Shown here piece by piece: positions 7,427 to 16,045 of a stretch of DNA of 31,006 bases. Within the stretch, counting starts at the first letter, position 1. Each line of letters begins with the position of its first letter. A model generated the notes under the pieces. It saw only the letters and a program-made list of their open reading frames with translations. It searched no databases and was not told where the DNA came from. The stretch comes from RGIG8782 sp017475895 (GTDB lineage Bacteria > Pseudomonadota > Alphaproteobacteria > Rickettsiales > UBA1997), in contig CAMVHP010000006.1 in assembly GCA_947167315.1 (NCBI GenBank), positions 1 to 31,006 of the forward strand, in the 5' to 3' direction. Position numbers and translations under genes: made by a program.

Positions 7427-9640
7427 TTATTTTTGTTTAACATACGACTTGCCATGCTTAACAAGACCCTCTTGTAGTCCAGCTATATCTACTTTTCTTA
7501 TTGGTTTGTTTATGGTGTTATTTATATCCTGTTGATCGCTTGCGTTAATATTATAATTTGTTAATCCACCAAGATTTGGTTTGTTGTCAATATCTTTTGT
7601 TGCAACCTCTAATATGTTTTGCATATGTATGTTGTGATCTTGTTGTTTTTCTGATAAAAGTTTATAACCTGTTTCATATTTACAATTTAAATATTGTTTA
7701 AGTCTTTCTCTACATTCATTTGTCAGACCAGCATACTGCCTTTTAAAGTCAGTAAGATAATTGTCTCTTTTTTCTACCATGTTATCAATATTACTATTAT
7801 CAATATTTTCCTCAAGGTAGGTGTCGGCGTATTTATTAAAGGCATCAAGAGCGGTGTTAAATGATAATTGTTCCTTATTTATTTTGCTTGTTAATAGGAT
7901 AAATTCTTGTTTTTTAACTCTGTTTATTTCTATATCTTCCGGATATTTTTCATTTATTTGTTGCTCTAGACTTTGTTTCTCCTCCTGTGTTAACTTTAAA
8001 TATCTATCTGTAAAGTATTTGAGACTTTCATCTTTAGCCTCTAACAATTCTTTTTTATTTGGTGTTGAATCAAGGTCTTTTCTAGTCACAATACCAACAT
8101 AATCATTAAAGTTATTGAATATTCTATTTATCTTATCTTTTCCAGTTAAGGTATTATCCAGCATGGTTGGTATTAAACGTGTTGTGCCTTTATAAATTTC
8201 TGCAAAATTTTTTTTATATAGATCTGTTTTTATTATTTCATCAAATTCTCGTATTCTATTACTAAACAAGTTTAGAAACTTATCTTTACAACCATTTATC
8301 AAATTATTTACCACTTCAAGTTGTATTGGCGCTTGTCTATTATTAGGGTTTGATTCTATTGCTCGTTTAATACTGGTTAATCTTGATAATTTATATAAAA
8401 GAACTCTTTGTTGTTCGTTATACTTTTCTGATGTAGTTTTAAATGAATTAATATTAAATGTTCTAACAAAATTATTTACTGATTTGAAGTATCTTATGTA
8501 GTCTCTTTCGTCTTTAGGTGTCACCAACAATTCTTTTTGATCTTTGGTTTTAATATACGACATTAGCATAGCCTGTTCCAGTGCATTTAGACCACAATCG
8601 CAATTACGATCATTTATGTTCCCATTTATTTCGAAGTCTTCGTATTCATAAACATCCCTGTCAAAACTGTTTTGCTTTAAATAGGCCAACTTATAATGTG
8701 TATTATTAACATTTATGACATATATGTTGTCATAGTACGGCAATTTAAGCATTGGCGCTACGCTTATTTCACCATTGTTTATTGGTTTATTTCTATCTTG
8801 AATGGATATGGTTTCAATGTTTTCTTTCTTGTTATTATTTTTTTTAATGCTACTTTTTTGTTCTACAGTAGGTGTATTATCTCTCTTGATATTGTTTATG
8901 GTGTTATTATATACCATCATGTTCGGCACAACCACATTATTTGGCATAACCACACCATACCCTGTCATATTTGGTGTATTGATATTACTAAATACACTGA
9001 AATTGCTGTTTTGTGGTGGATATACCACATATGGAGGTACCATATATCCTGTTGTATAAAACATATTGTTACTGTTTAGCTGAGATGAATTACTCTGTTC
9101 TGAGCTTACATTTTCTTCTGTCTGTAAAGATGTTGATGTTTCCTGTGTTTCTCTAGAAAACGTTTTATAGGTTAGTATTTTAGGTTCACCCATGTTACGG
9201 TTTATCACATCCCATGCGTTAATGTTACCAATCAATAGTGGGGATACTATATTAGTTTTTGATATTTGTATTCTATCACTATGTGGCAGAAATGGAATAA
9301 CTGACCTTAGTGCTTCGTTATGTGTCATTTGCAGCGGTGCTATTGTCCCTTTTATGTCATCAAAAAACGCATTGGATGCTTCTATAATATCCTCACCAAA
9401 CTTATCACTTAATTCTTTGTCTATTTCTTTGATTAGATTTTCGTAGGCGTTTTCATCTTCATTGTTTATATTTTCATTATTACCAGTATTAGATTTATCA
9501 TCTATATTTTTAGTATTAAGTTGCTGTTTGTTTTTGATAATGAAATCAATGTCGTCCTCCTCCTCTATATCAAAATCATAATCAAGATCATATTCTTTAG
9601 AATCGTCTACTATAGATTTCTGCTCTTCTTTTGTTTCCAT
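7427..9640 (-). CDS. Large unrecognised protein, acidic N-terminus and N/P-rich linker
   Basis: I do not recognise this 737-residue protein. Residues 1-65 are strongly acidic and Asn-rich. About 100-160 looks folded. About 165-300 is low complexity, with an Asn/Pro/Val/Tyr-rich section (YTTGYMVPPYVVYPPQ at 195-210, NNVVVPNMMVYNN). About 300-365 looks like a compact beta-then-helix unit with His315 (NTHYKLAYL) and NCDCGLNALEQA (346-357). About 375-690 is mostly charged helix. No signal peptide or membrane segment is seen, so it is probably cytoplasmic, or exported by a route not readable here. A -10-like TATAAT on the minus strand (9660-9655) lies just upstream. The gene stands alone between convergent folK-folP and divergent clpP. 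Confidence 0.7.
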   Translation of the reverse strand: METKEEQKSIVDDSKEYDLDYDFDIEEEDDIDFIIKNKQQLNTKNIDDKSNTGNNENINNEDENAYENLIKEIDKELSDKFGEDIIEASNAFFDDIKGTIAPLQMTHNEALRSVIPFLPHSDRIQISKTNIVSPLLIGNINAWDVINRNMGEPKILTYKTFSRETQETSTSLQTEENVSSEQSNSSQLNSNNMFYTTGYMVPPYVVYPPQNSNFSVFSNINTPNMTGYGVVMPNNVVVPNMMVYNNTINNIKRDNTPTVEQKSSIKKNNNKKENIETISIQDRNKPINNGEISVAPMLKLPYYDNIYVINVNNTHYKLAYLKQNSFDRDVYEYEDFEINGNINDRNCDCGLNALEQAMLMSYIKTKDQKELLVTPKDERDYIRYFKSVNNFVRTFNINSFKTTSEKYNEQQRVLLYKLSRLTSIKRAIESNPNNRQAPIQLEVVNNLINGCKDKFLNLFSNRIREFDEIIKTDLYKKNFAEIYKGTTRLIPTMLDNTLTGKDKINRIFNNFNDYVGIVTRKDLDSTPNKKELLEAKDESLKYFTDRYLKLTQEEKQSLEQQINEKYPEDIEINRVKKQEFILLTSKINKEQLSFNTALDAFNKYADTYLEENIDNSNIDNMVEKRDNYLTDFKRQYAGLTNECRERLKQYLNCKYETGYKLLSEKQQDHNIHMQNILEVATKDIDNKPNLGGLTNYNINASDQQDINNTINKPIRKVDIAGLQEGLVKHGKSYVKQK

Positions 9641-9707
9641 TTCTGTAAGAAAATATTATACATACTGCCCATTCTACATTAATTTGCGTTAGTAGGCAAT
9701 TTTTCTA

Positions 9708-9735
9708 TTGATTATCAAAAAAATGATTTTATATT
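9708..9735 (+). promoter_or_regulatory. Promoter of clpP
   Basis: TTGATT (9708-9713) and TATATT (9730-9735) are separated by 16 nt, giving a start near 9742 and a leader of about 23 nt. The leader is A/T only and shows no Shine-Dalgarno sequence before the ATG at 9765. Confidence 0.5.
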
Positions 9736-9764
9736 GTTAATAATTAAATAAAAATAAAAAATAA

Positions 9765-10382
9765 ATGTTAGAGATAAGAGATGATTTAGTGCCAATAGTA
9801 ATAGAACAAACTTCTAGAGGTGAGAGGTCATTTGATATTTTTTCAAGACTATTAAAGGAGAGGATTATATTTTTAAATGGAGAAGTTAACGATGTTATGT
9901 CATCTCTGGTGGTTGCTCAGCTGTTGTTTTTGGAGTCTGAAAATGCTGAAAAGGACATATGGATGTACATTAATTCACCTGGTGGTGTTGTAACATCTGG
10001 TTTAGCCATTTATGATACAATGCAATATATAAAACCAAAAGTTGCCACCGTTTGTATGGGGCAGGCTTGTTCTATGGGTTCACTGTTGTTACAGGCTGGA
10101 GCAAAAGGAAAAAGGTTTTCATTACCAAATTCTAGAATAATGATACACCAACCGTCCGGAGGTTATCAAGGTCAAGCTACCGATATAGAAATACATACAA
10201 AAGAAATTTTGGACACAAAAAGGAAATTAAATGATATTTATGTAAAACACACAGGTCAAAAACTATCTGTTATCGAAAAAAATATGGAAAGAGATAATTT
10301 TATGTCTCCGGAAGAGGCTCTAAAATTTGGACTTATAGATAAAATAATAGAAAACAGAGAAGAGTTGGAAAACAATAATTAA
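9765..10382 (+). CDS. clpP: ATP-dependent Clp protease proteolytic subunit
   Basis: ClpP is the tetradecameric serine protease that degrades substrates fed by ClpX. The 205-residue length is normal. The triad is Ser103 (GQACSMGS), His128 (MIHQPSGG) and Asp177 (MERDNF). The oxyanion-loop YINSPGG is at 69-74. The residue before the nucleophile is Cys, where Ala is commonest. The conserved N-terminal segment VPIVIEQTSRGERSFDIFSRLLKERI is present in full, so the ATG start is secure. clpX follows after 82 nt on the same strand and lon after that, the usual ATP-dependent protease block. Confidence 0.97.
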   Translation: MLEIRDDLVPIVIEQTSRGERSFDIFSRLLKERIIFLNGEVNDVMSSLVVAQLLFLESENAEKDIWMYINSPGGVVTSGLAIYDTMQYIKPKVATVCMGQACSMGSLLLQAGAKGKRFSLPNSRIMIHQPSGGYQGQATDIEIHTKEILDTKRKLNDIYVKHTGQKLSVIEKNMERDNFMSPEEALKFGLIDKIIENREELENNN

Positions 10383-10402
10383 CTATAAATTTAATTATAA
10401 AC

Positions 10403-10432
10403 TTGATTTATTAAATATAATTACTATATATT
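10403..10432 (+). promoter_or_regulatory. Possible internal promoter of clpX
   Basis: TTGATT (10403-10408) and TATATT (10427-10432) are separated by 18 nt in the clpP-clpX gap. The region is so AT-rich that chance matches are likely, so this is a weak call. Confidence 0.25.
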
Positions 10433-10464
10433 ATCCAGTAAGATTACAAGTAAAGAGGAAGTTC

Positions 10465-11730
10465 GTGAGTAAAGATAACACAACAAACAATAGAGAAGAG
10501 AAGGTTTTATGCTGTTCTTTTTGTGGTAAGACACAGAAGGAAGCTAGAAAGTTAATAACTGGTCCAGGTGTTAATATATGTGATTCCTGTGTATCTTTAT
10601 GTGCGGAAGTTGTAAACAATGAAGTAAATAATGAAGAGTTTGATTTTCAGAAGGTAAAGTTGAAACCAAAGGATATAAGCTCCATTTTGGATGATTATGT
10701 TATAAGACAGGAGGATGCTAAAAAAACTCTTGCGGTTGCTGTGTATAACCACTACAAAAGAATAACTAACAGCGAGAATCTTCTAAAGGAAAAAGATGAC
10801 ACAGAGCTATCAAAATCAAATATTTTGATGATAGGAAGCACTGGTTGCGGTAAAACTCTTTTGGCTCAGACGTTAGCTAGAACTTTGGATGTACCATTTG
10901 CTATAGCGGATGCTACGACGTTGACGGAGGCTGGTTATGTTGGTGAGGATGTTGAAAATATTCTTTTAAGACTAATACAGGCGGCAGATTTTAATATAAA
11001 AAAAGCTGAACACGGTATAATTTATATAGATGAAATAGATAAAATATCAAGAAAAAGCGAAAATCCATCCATAACTAGAGATGTGTCTGGTGAAGGTGTG
11101 CAGCAGGCTCTGTTAAAGTTAATCGAAGGAACGATGGCAAGTGTTCCGCCACAGGGTGGAAGAAAAAATCCTATGGGGGAAATGATACATATAAACACAC
11201 AAAACATATTGTTCATATGCGGTGGTGCTTTTGAGGGATTGGAAAAAATTGTGGCAAATAGGATAAATAAGCACAGTATTGGTTTTGAGGCTAGTATAAA
11301 AGAAAGTGATGATGTGGAAAAAAGTAAGCTACTAAATATGGTTGAGCCTGATGATTTGGTTAAATATGGTATAATACCGGAGTTAGTGGGAAGATTACCA
11401 ATAATAACCTGTCTTGAAGATTTAAATAAAGAAGCACTGGTTAAGATATTAACTGAACCTAAAAATTCTATAGTTAAACAGTATAAAAAGTTATTCAAGT
11501 TGGATAATGTGGACTTAGAGTTTACTGATGATGCTTTGGATTTGATAGCTGATAAGGCAATGTCTAGAAAAACAGGGGCTAGAGGATTAAGGACAATAGT
11601 GGAAAACATTTTGAAGGATACAATGTTTGAGGTTCCGTCAAAGGACAACGTTGATAAGGTGATAATTGATGTTAAAGTTTCTAATAAAGATAAAAAATTG
11701 GATACAAAAATACAGTATAAAGGAGAATAA
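10465..11730 (+). CDS. clpX: ATP-dependent Clp protease ATPase subunit ClpX
   Basis: ClpX is the AAA+ unfoldase that delivers substrates to ClpP. The N-terminal zinc-binding domain has Cys17/Cys20 and Cys39/Cys42 (CSFC and CDSC). Walker A is GSTGCGKT (124-131), the pore loop is GYVG (157-160) and Walker B is IIYIDEID (185-192). The RKH-type loop reads RINKH. The length of 421 is typical. The start is GTG at 10465, chosen because GAGG (10455-10458) lies 6 nt upstream and MSKDN aligns with the family start. lon begins 1 nt after its stop. Confidence 0.97.
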   Translation: MSKDNTTNNREEKVLCCSFCGKTQKEARKLITGPGVNICDSCVSLCAEVVNNEVNNEEFDFQKVKLKPKDISSILDDYVIRQEDAKKTLAVAVYNHYKRITNSENLLKEKDDTELSKSNILMIGSTGCGKTLLAQTLARTLDVPFAIADATTLTEAGYVGEDVENILLRLIQAADFNIKKAEHGIIYIDEIDKISRKSENPSITRDVSGEGVQQALLKLIEGTMASVPPQGGRKNPMGEMIHINTQNILFICGGAFEGLEKIVANRINKHSIGFEASIKESDDVEKSKLLNMVEPDDLVKYGIIPELVGRLPIITCLEDLNKEALVKILTEPKNSIVKQYKKLFKLDNVDLEFTDDALDLIADKAMSRKTGARGLRTIVENILKDTMFEVPSKDNVDKVIIDVKVSNKDKKLDTKIQYKGE

Positions 11731-11731
11731 A

Positions 11732-14146
11732 ATGTTATTGAGAAAAGAATTTTACCTATTACCAGTGAAGGAAATGGTAATTTTTCCAAATTCCTCAACA
11801 GTTTTAATTGTTAATAATCAAAGAAGTATATTGACCGTAGAAAATGCCTACCTGAATAATGAAAAAGTATTGTGTGTGGCGGAAAAAAGCGGTCTGATAG
11901 GTGATGTAAATAAGAGAGAAGACTTGTATGATGTTGGGACTATGTGTGAAATAACGCAGAAAGTTAGTTCACCAAGTGGTGAGTTGAGAGTTTTTGTTAA
12001 GGGAATTGACACCTATAAATTGGAAAAGTTGACAACTAAGGATGGTTGTTTGTTTGGTGTTGTTAAAGAGATTAGAAAGACAAGAATTACTGAAAATATT
12101 GATGAATTGGAAAGAGTTAAAAAGGTTGTGTTGAATAAAGCTGAAATGTTTTTTAGTCACCACACTGGAAATTCTCTAGATTTGATACAATTTTTTAAAA
12201 ATATACAGAACAACAACGATATAATTTATATACTAACAAATATATTGAATATAGATGTACAGGCAAAACAAAGCGTTTTGGAGGAAAGAAGTGTTACAAA
12301 ACAGTTTATAAAAATAAATCAATATTTGGAAATAGAGAAAAGTTTAATAAACACAGAAAGGGAAATAAACGATAAAATTGACAGAAAACTACAGGAACAC
12401 CAAAAGCAATTCTATCTGAGGGAAAAGTTAAAGGTTATTAGGGATGAACTTAAGGATAAGGATGAAATTGATGGTGATGGTGATAAAGATGATATAAAGC
12501 AGTTAAAAAATAAGTTTCAAACGTTGTTGGTTAATGACGATGTTAAAGAAAAATTTAATAACGAAATCAAAAAATTATCCGGAATACCTACATTTTCACC
12601 GGAGTATTCAAATATAAAAGATTATTTGGATTGGATTGTAAGTTTACCTTGGAATAAAAGTGATTCTGTGACAACCGACATTAAAAAAGCAGAGGAAATT
12701 CTTAATAGAGATCATTATGGTTTGGATGAAATAAAGGAAAGAATAGTTGAATTTTTAGCGGTACTGCAAAAAACAAACAAATTAAGTGGTCCGATAATAT
12801 GTCTAGTTGGCCCTCCGGGAGTCGGTAAAACATCGCTCGCTAAATCAATAGCTGAGGCAACCAATAGAAAATATATAAAAATATCATTGGGTGGTGTTAG
12901 AGATGAGGCGGAAATAAGAGGACACAGGCGAACCTATGTTGGTTCTATGCCAGGTAAGGTTATTCAATCAATGAGAAAAGCAAAAACAAATAATCCACTG
13001 ATATTGTTGGATGAAATTGATAAAATGAGTTCAGATTATAAGGGTGATCCGACATCTGCGATGTTGGAGGTTTTGGATCCTGAACAAAATAAGTCATTTA
13101 ACGATCATTTTTTGGAATTGGAATATGACTTATCAAATGTTATGTTTATAGCTACGGCGAATAGTCTGCAGGAAATACCAATACCACTGCGGGACAGAAT
13201 GGAAATAATAAAATTGTCTGGCTACACTGAGGATGAAAAATTACAGATAGCAAAAAAATATTTAATTAAAAAGCAACTGGAGCTTCATGGATTAAATGAT
13301 GGTGAATTTAAAATAACCGATGAGGCAATAGTTAAGATAATAAGAAATTATACGTTTGAAGCTGGTGTCAGAAATTTGGAAAGAAATATTGAAACTTTGA
13401 TAAGAAAAACAACAAAAAAACTGGTGGAAAATAGCCGAGCTAAAAAAGTTGTTATTAACGTTGGTAATCTAAAGGATTATTTGGGAGTTGAAAAGAATTC
13501 CTATAATGAGGCAAATAAAGAGGATAAAGTTGGTGTATCCACTGGGCTTGCCTATACAGAATTCGGCGGTGACTTACTGTATATTGAAGCATTAAAGTTT
13601 GATGGAAGTGGAAAATTACTCATAACCGGAAAACTTGGTGATGTTATGAAGGAGTCTGTTGAAGCTGCATTCAGCTACGTTAGATCAAAGGCGAGTGAAA
13701 TTGGTATAACATCTAAGGTGTTTAATAAATATGATTTTCATATACATGTTCCGGAGGGGGCAACACCGAAGGACGGACCGTCTGCCGGTGTAGCAATATC
13801 AAGTGCTTTAATGTCTACATTGTCTGGTTTAAAAGTTAGAAGTGATACGGCTATGACTGGTGAAATTACCTTGACCGGTAAGGTTTTACCCATTGGTGGT
13901 CTGAAGGAAAAACTGTTGGCCGCTTTGCGTGGTAATATAAAAAATGTCCTTATACCGCAAGAGAATGTTAAGGATCTTGAAAAAATACCAGATAAGGTGA
14001 AGAAAGGATTAAATATTAAGGCAATAAAAACCATAGAAGAGGCGTTTGAATTTTTGTTGGTGGGTTATAGCAAAAGAAAAGGAAAAAGTAACATTAAAAC
14101 TAAAGACAAAACGAAAGTAAAAGCGAAGGTAAAAGTAAAAGCATAG
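11732..14146 (+). CDS. lon: Lon protease (ATP-dependent, cytoplasmic)
   Basis: Lon is a homohexameric AAA+ serine protease. The N-terminal substrate-binding domain covers about 1-200. Walker A is GPPGVGKT (360-367) and Walker B is LILLDEID (423-430). The proteolytic domain has PKDGPSAG with Ser684 and GGLKEK with Lys725, the catalytic dyad. The total length is 804. The start at 11732 is chosen because AGGAG (11721-11725) lies 6 nt upstream, immediately after the clpX stop, and LPVKEMVIFP is the normal beginning. The open frame extends 22 codons upstream inside clpX, but that is not needed. After the conserved end, a tail of about 25 residues is extremely Lys-rich with K-x alternation (ending KAKVKVKA), unlike standard Lon. 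Confidence 0.97.
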   Translation: MLLRKEFYLLPVKEMVIFPNSSTVLIVNNQRSILTVENAYLNNEKVLCVAEKSGLIGDVNKREDLYDVGTMCEITQKVSSPSGELRVFVKGIDTYKLEKLTTKDGCLFGVVKEIRKTRITENIDELERVKKVVLNKAEMFFSHHTGNSLDLIQFFKNIQNNNDIIYILTNILNIDVQAKQSVLEERSVTKQFIKINQYLEIEKSLINTEREINDKIDRKLQEHQKQFYLREKLKVIRDELKDKDEIDGDGDKDDIKQLKNKFQTLLVNDDVKEKFNNEIKKLSGIPTFSPEYSNIKDYLDWIVSLPWNKSDSVTTDIKKAEEILNRDHYGLDEIKERIVEFLAVLQKTNKLSGPIICLVGPPGVGKTSLAKSIAEATNRKYIKISLGGVRDEAEIRGHRRTYVGSMPGKVIQSMRKAKTNNPLILLDEIDKMSSDYKGDPTSAMLEVLDPEQNKSFNDHFLELEYDLSNVMFIATANSLQEIPIPLRDRMEIIKLSGYTEDEKLQIAKKYLIKKQLELHGLNDGEFKITDEAIVKIIRNYTFEAGVRNLERNIETLIRKTTKKLVENSRAKKVVINVGNLKDYLGVEKNSYNEANKEDKVGVSTGLAYTEFGGDLLYIEALKFDGSGKLLITGKLGDVMKESVEAAFSYVRSKASEIGITSKVFNKYDFHIHVPEGATPKDGPSAGVAISSALMSTLSGLKVRSDTAMTGEITLTGKVLPIGGLKEKLLAALRGNIKNVLIPQENVKDLEKIPDKVKKGLNIKAIKTIEEAFEFLLVGYSKRKGKSNIKTKDKTKVKAKVKVKA

Positions 14147-14207
14147 GTAATAAAAACGGATTTTTTAAATGAATTGGAGAGTATGATCGGACGATTATTT
14201 TGTTTGT

Positions 14208-15101
14208 TTATACTTTCCATCTGTTGTGGACCCAAAACCATTGAGTTATGTTTTCTCTAACCCATTTTTCTAAAATATCATTAATCTTTTGCAGGTACAT
14301 CTCCTCGCTTTCATTGTTGCCTAAACTTTCCAACTTTTCAACCCTAATATTAAACTTAACAAGGTTTTTTATTCTGATGGTTCTCATACCATAAACCGAG
14401 AAACCAAATTTTTTAACAAAGGAATATATGCTTCTATTTGTGTAACTTAATCTATTAAAAAACTTTAGCGCAATACCGTTTTGTATATTCCTCTGGTCGA
14501 CTAAAATGACGACATTTTCACCATTCTTCAATGCTTTAATTATTTTTAGGGCGGCATTATTATGTTTAGCAATCATTTTTATACCTAATGCTTCCCTTAA
14601 ATTTGCGGTGTATTTTGGTTCTATATACGGATTATTTGATTCTCTAAATACAACGGAGATTTTTAAACCGCTATCCCTTAGTGCTCTTAAGCCCATTTCC
14701 CAATTCGATAGATGAGCAGAGAAAATTATACTTCCGGTTTTGTTATTTTTTATTTCTTCGATGTAATTTTTATCAATTATATCAACATAATTAAATATTG
14801 TATTGTCTTTCATTCTGTAGATATATGGATATTCACCAACAAATTGTCCTAAATTGTACCACACCATGAACATTATGTAAATTCTTCTAATTAATGGTAG
14901 TTCTGGCATCGTGTATTTAAGGTTTCTTAAAACTAGGTATGTTGTTGGTATGAATGGGGAAATTAGCACAGCTAAACATCCAAAAATGCAACTCATGATT
15001 CCTATTGGAAGTATTTTTGACAGAAAAAAAACGAATTTTACACCACAGAAACCTAAAATGTCACAAAATCTATTAAATATACTTTTATTTTCTTTACTCA
15101 T
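14208..15101 (-). CDS. LpxL/HtrB-type lipid A acyltransferase
   Basis: The 297-residue protein belongs to the lysophospholipid acyltransferase family that adds secondary acyl chains to Kdo-lipid A. The catalytic HX4E motif is at His130-Glu135 (AHLSNWE). An N-terminal hydrophobic segment at about 20-55 anchors it to the inner membrane. DQRN, with a following hydrophobic stretch, and the WVHNRWKV-like C-terminus are typical of LpxL/LpxM. Its start overlaps the lpxK stop by 4 nt (ATGA), so it is translated with lpxK. Which secondary acylation it performs cannot be told from the sequence, so no firm symbol is given. Confidence 0.9.
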   Translation of the reverse strand: MSKENKSIFNRFCDILGFCGVKFVFFLSKILPIGIMSCIFGCLAVLISPFIPTTYLVLRNLKYTMPELPLIRRIYIMFMVWYNLGQFVGEYPYIYRMKDNTIFNYVDIIDKNYIEEIKNNKTGSIIFSAHLSNWEMGLRALRDSGLKISVVFRESNNPYIEPKYTANLREALGIKMIAKHNNAALKIIKALKNGENVVILVDQRNIQNGIALKFFNRLSYTNRSIYSFVKKFGFSVYGMRTIRIKNLVKFNIRVEKLESLGNNESEEMYLQKINDILEKWVRENITQWFWVHNRWKV

Positions 15102-16042
15102 AGTAGTATTTTTTCCAATTCATCAGCGTTTATGTTAATAAAAATATTAAAACAATCAACAATATTTTTGTATTTGTTGCTTAACTTTACCCAATCCTTT
15201 TTTGTGGTGATTAGTTTGTGACCTAATTTTAACATTTTTTCAATGTCGCAATCACTATATTTATGATGATCTTCAAAGGAAATAAAATCAATTACCTGTA
15301 TACCATTATCATCTAGGGTTTTTTTGAATTTTTCCGGTCGTCCTAAACCACAAAATGCTATATATTTATCACTCTTAAATTTTTCTGCATTTTCGGCAAT
15401 TATGTTGCTTTTTACAATATCAACATTGTATTTGTCACACAATTTGTCTATATACTCGTTATCTCCATTATTTAAAATAACAACATCGATTTTTTTATAT
15501 ACGTCAACAAATAATTCTCTTAATGCTCCGGCTGGTAATATAAAACCATTTCCTATACCAAAATTTCCGTCTATAACCAGTAGCACTTTGTCTTTATAAA
15601 ATGTTGGATTTTGTAGACCATCGTCCATTATTATATAATCATAATCATAATTTTCATTTATATACTTTAATCCAGAAATCCTATTTTTTGATACGAATAC
15701 GTCACCATTTTCAAAAAGTAACAGTGGTTCATCTCCGACAACATCAGCTCTTGAATTGCTATCCAGTTTAACAATTCCTTTAAAATTTCCGCCATAACCT
15801 TTACTTAGGAAACAAAAAGTTTTATTGTTTTTCTTTAATATTTTAGCAACTTCGATTGCTACCGGTGTTTTACCGGATCCTCCGGCAACTATGTTACCAA
15901 CACATATTATTGGTATCTTTGATTTGTAAGGTTTAAAGTTTATAAGACACCTAATTTTATAGCACAGATAGTACAGAGGCGATAACGGTAACAGGCTATA
16001 ACTTATAATGTTTTTTCTGTTCCAAAATTTAGGTGTTTTCAT
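15098..16042 (-). CDS. lpxK: Tetraacyldisaccharide 4'-kinase LpxK
   Basis: LpxK phosphorylates the 4'-position of the lipid A disaccharide at the inner membrane. An N-terminal membrane-associated helix (about 12-32) is followed by the P-loop VAGGSGKT (52-59). Next come GDEPLLL and an MDDGLQN segment, all family hallmarks. The length of 314 is normal. It starts 3 nt after the lysS stop and overlaps the acyltransferase gene by 4 nt, forming the operon lysS-lpxK-acyltransferase. Confidence 0.95.
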   Translation of the reverse strand: MKTPKFWNRKNIISYSLLPLSPLYYLCYKIRCLINFKPYKSKIPIICVGNIVAGGSGKTPVAIEVAKILKKNNKTFCFLSKGYGGNFKGIVKLDSNSRADVVGDEPLLLFENGDVFVSKNRISGLKYINENYDYDYIIMDDGLQNPTFYKDKVLLVIDGNFGIGNGFILPAGALRELFVDVYKKIDVVILNNGDNEYIDKLCDKYNVDIVKSNIIAENAEKFKSDKYIAFCGLGRPEKFKKTLDDNGIQVIDFISFEDHHKYSDCDIEKMLKLGHKLITTKKDWVKLSNKYKNIVDCFNIFININADELEKILL

Positions 16043-16045
16043 AAA

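Noticed and set aside
11666..11731. A 22-codon extension of lon into clpX
   Set aside because: ATG 11732 has a good AGGAG at the right distance and the normal Lon start; the extension is only an open frame inside clpX.
11022..11798. 258-codon open frame on the minus strand
   Set aside because: It lies entirely opposite clpX and the lon start, has no family features, and its composition is the complement of clpX codons.
14147..14207. Terminator between lon and the LpxL-like gene
   Set aside because: Only a tiny ATCG-GA-CGAT palindrome is present, with no U-tract beside it.
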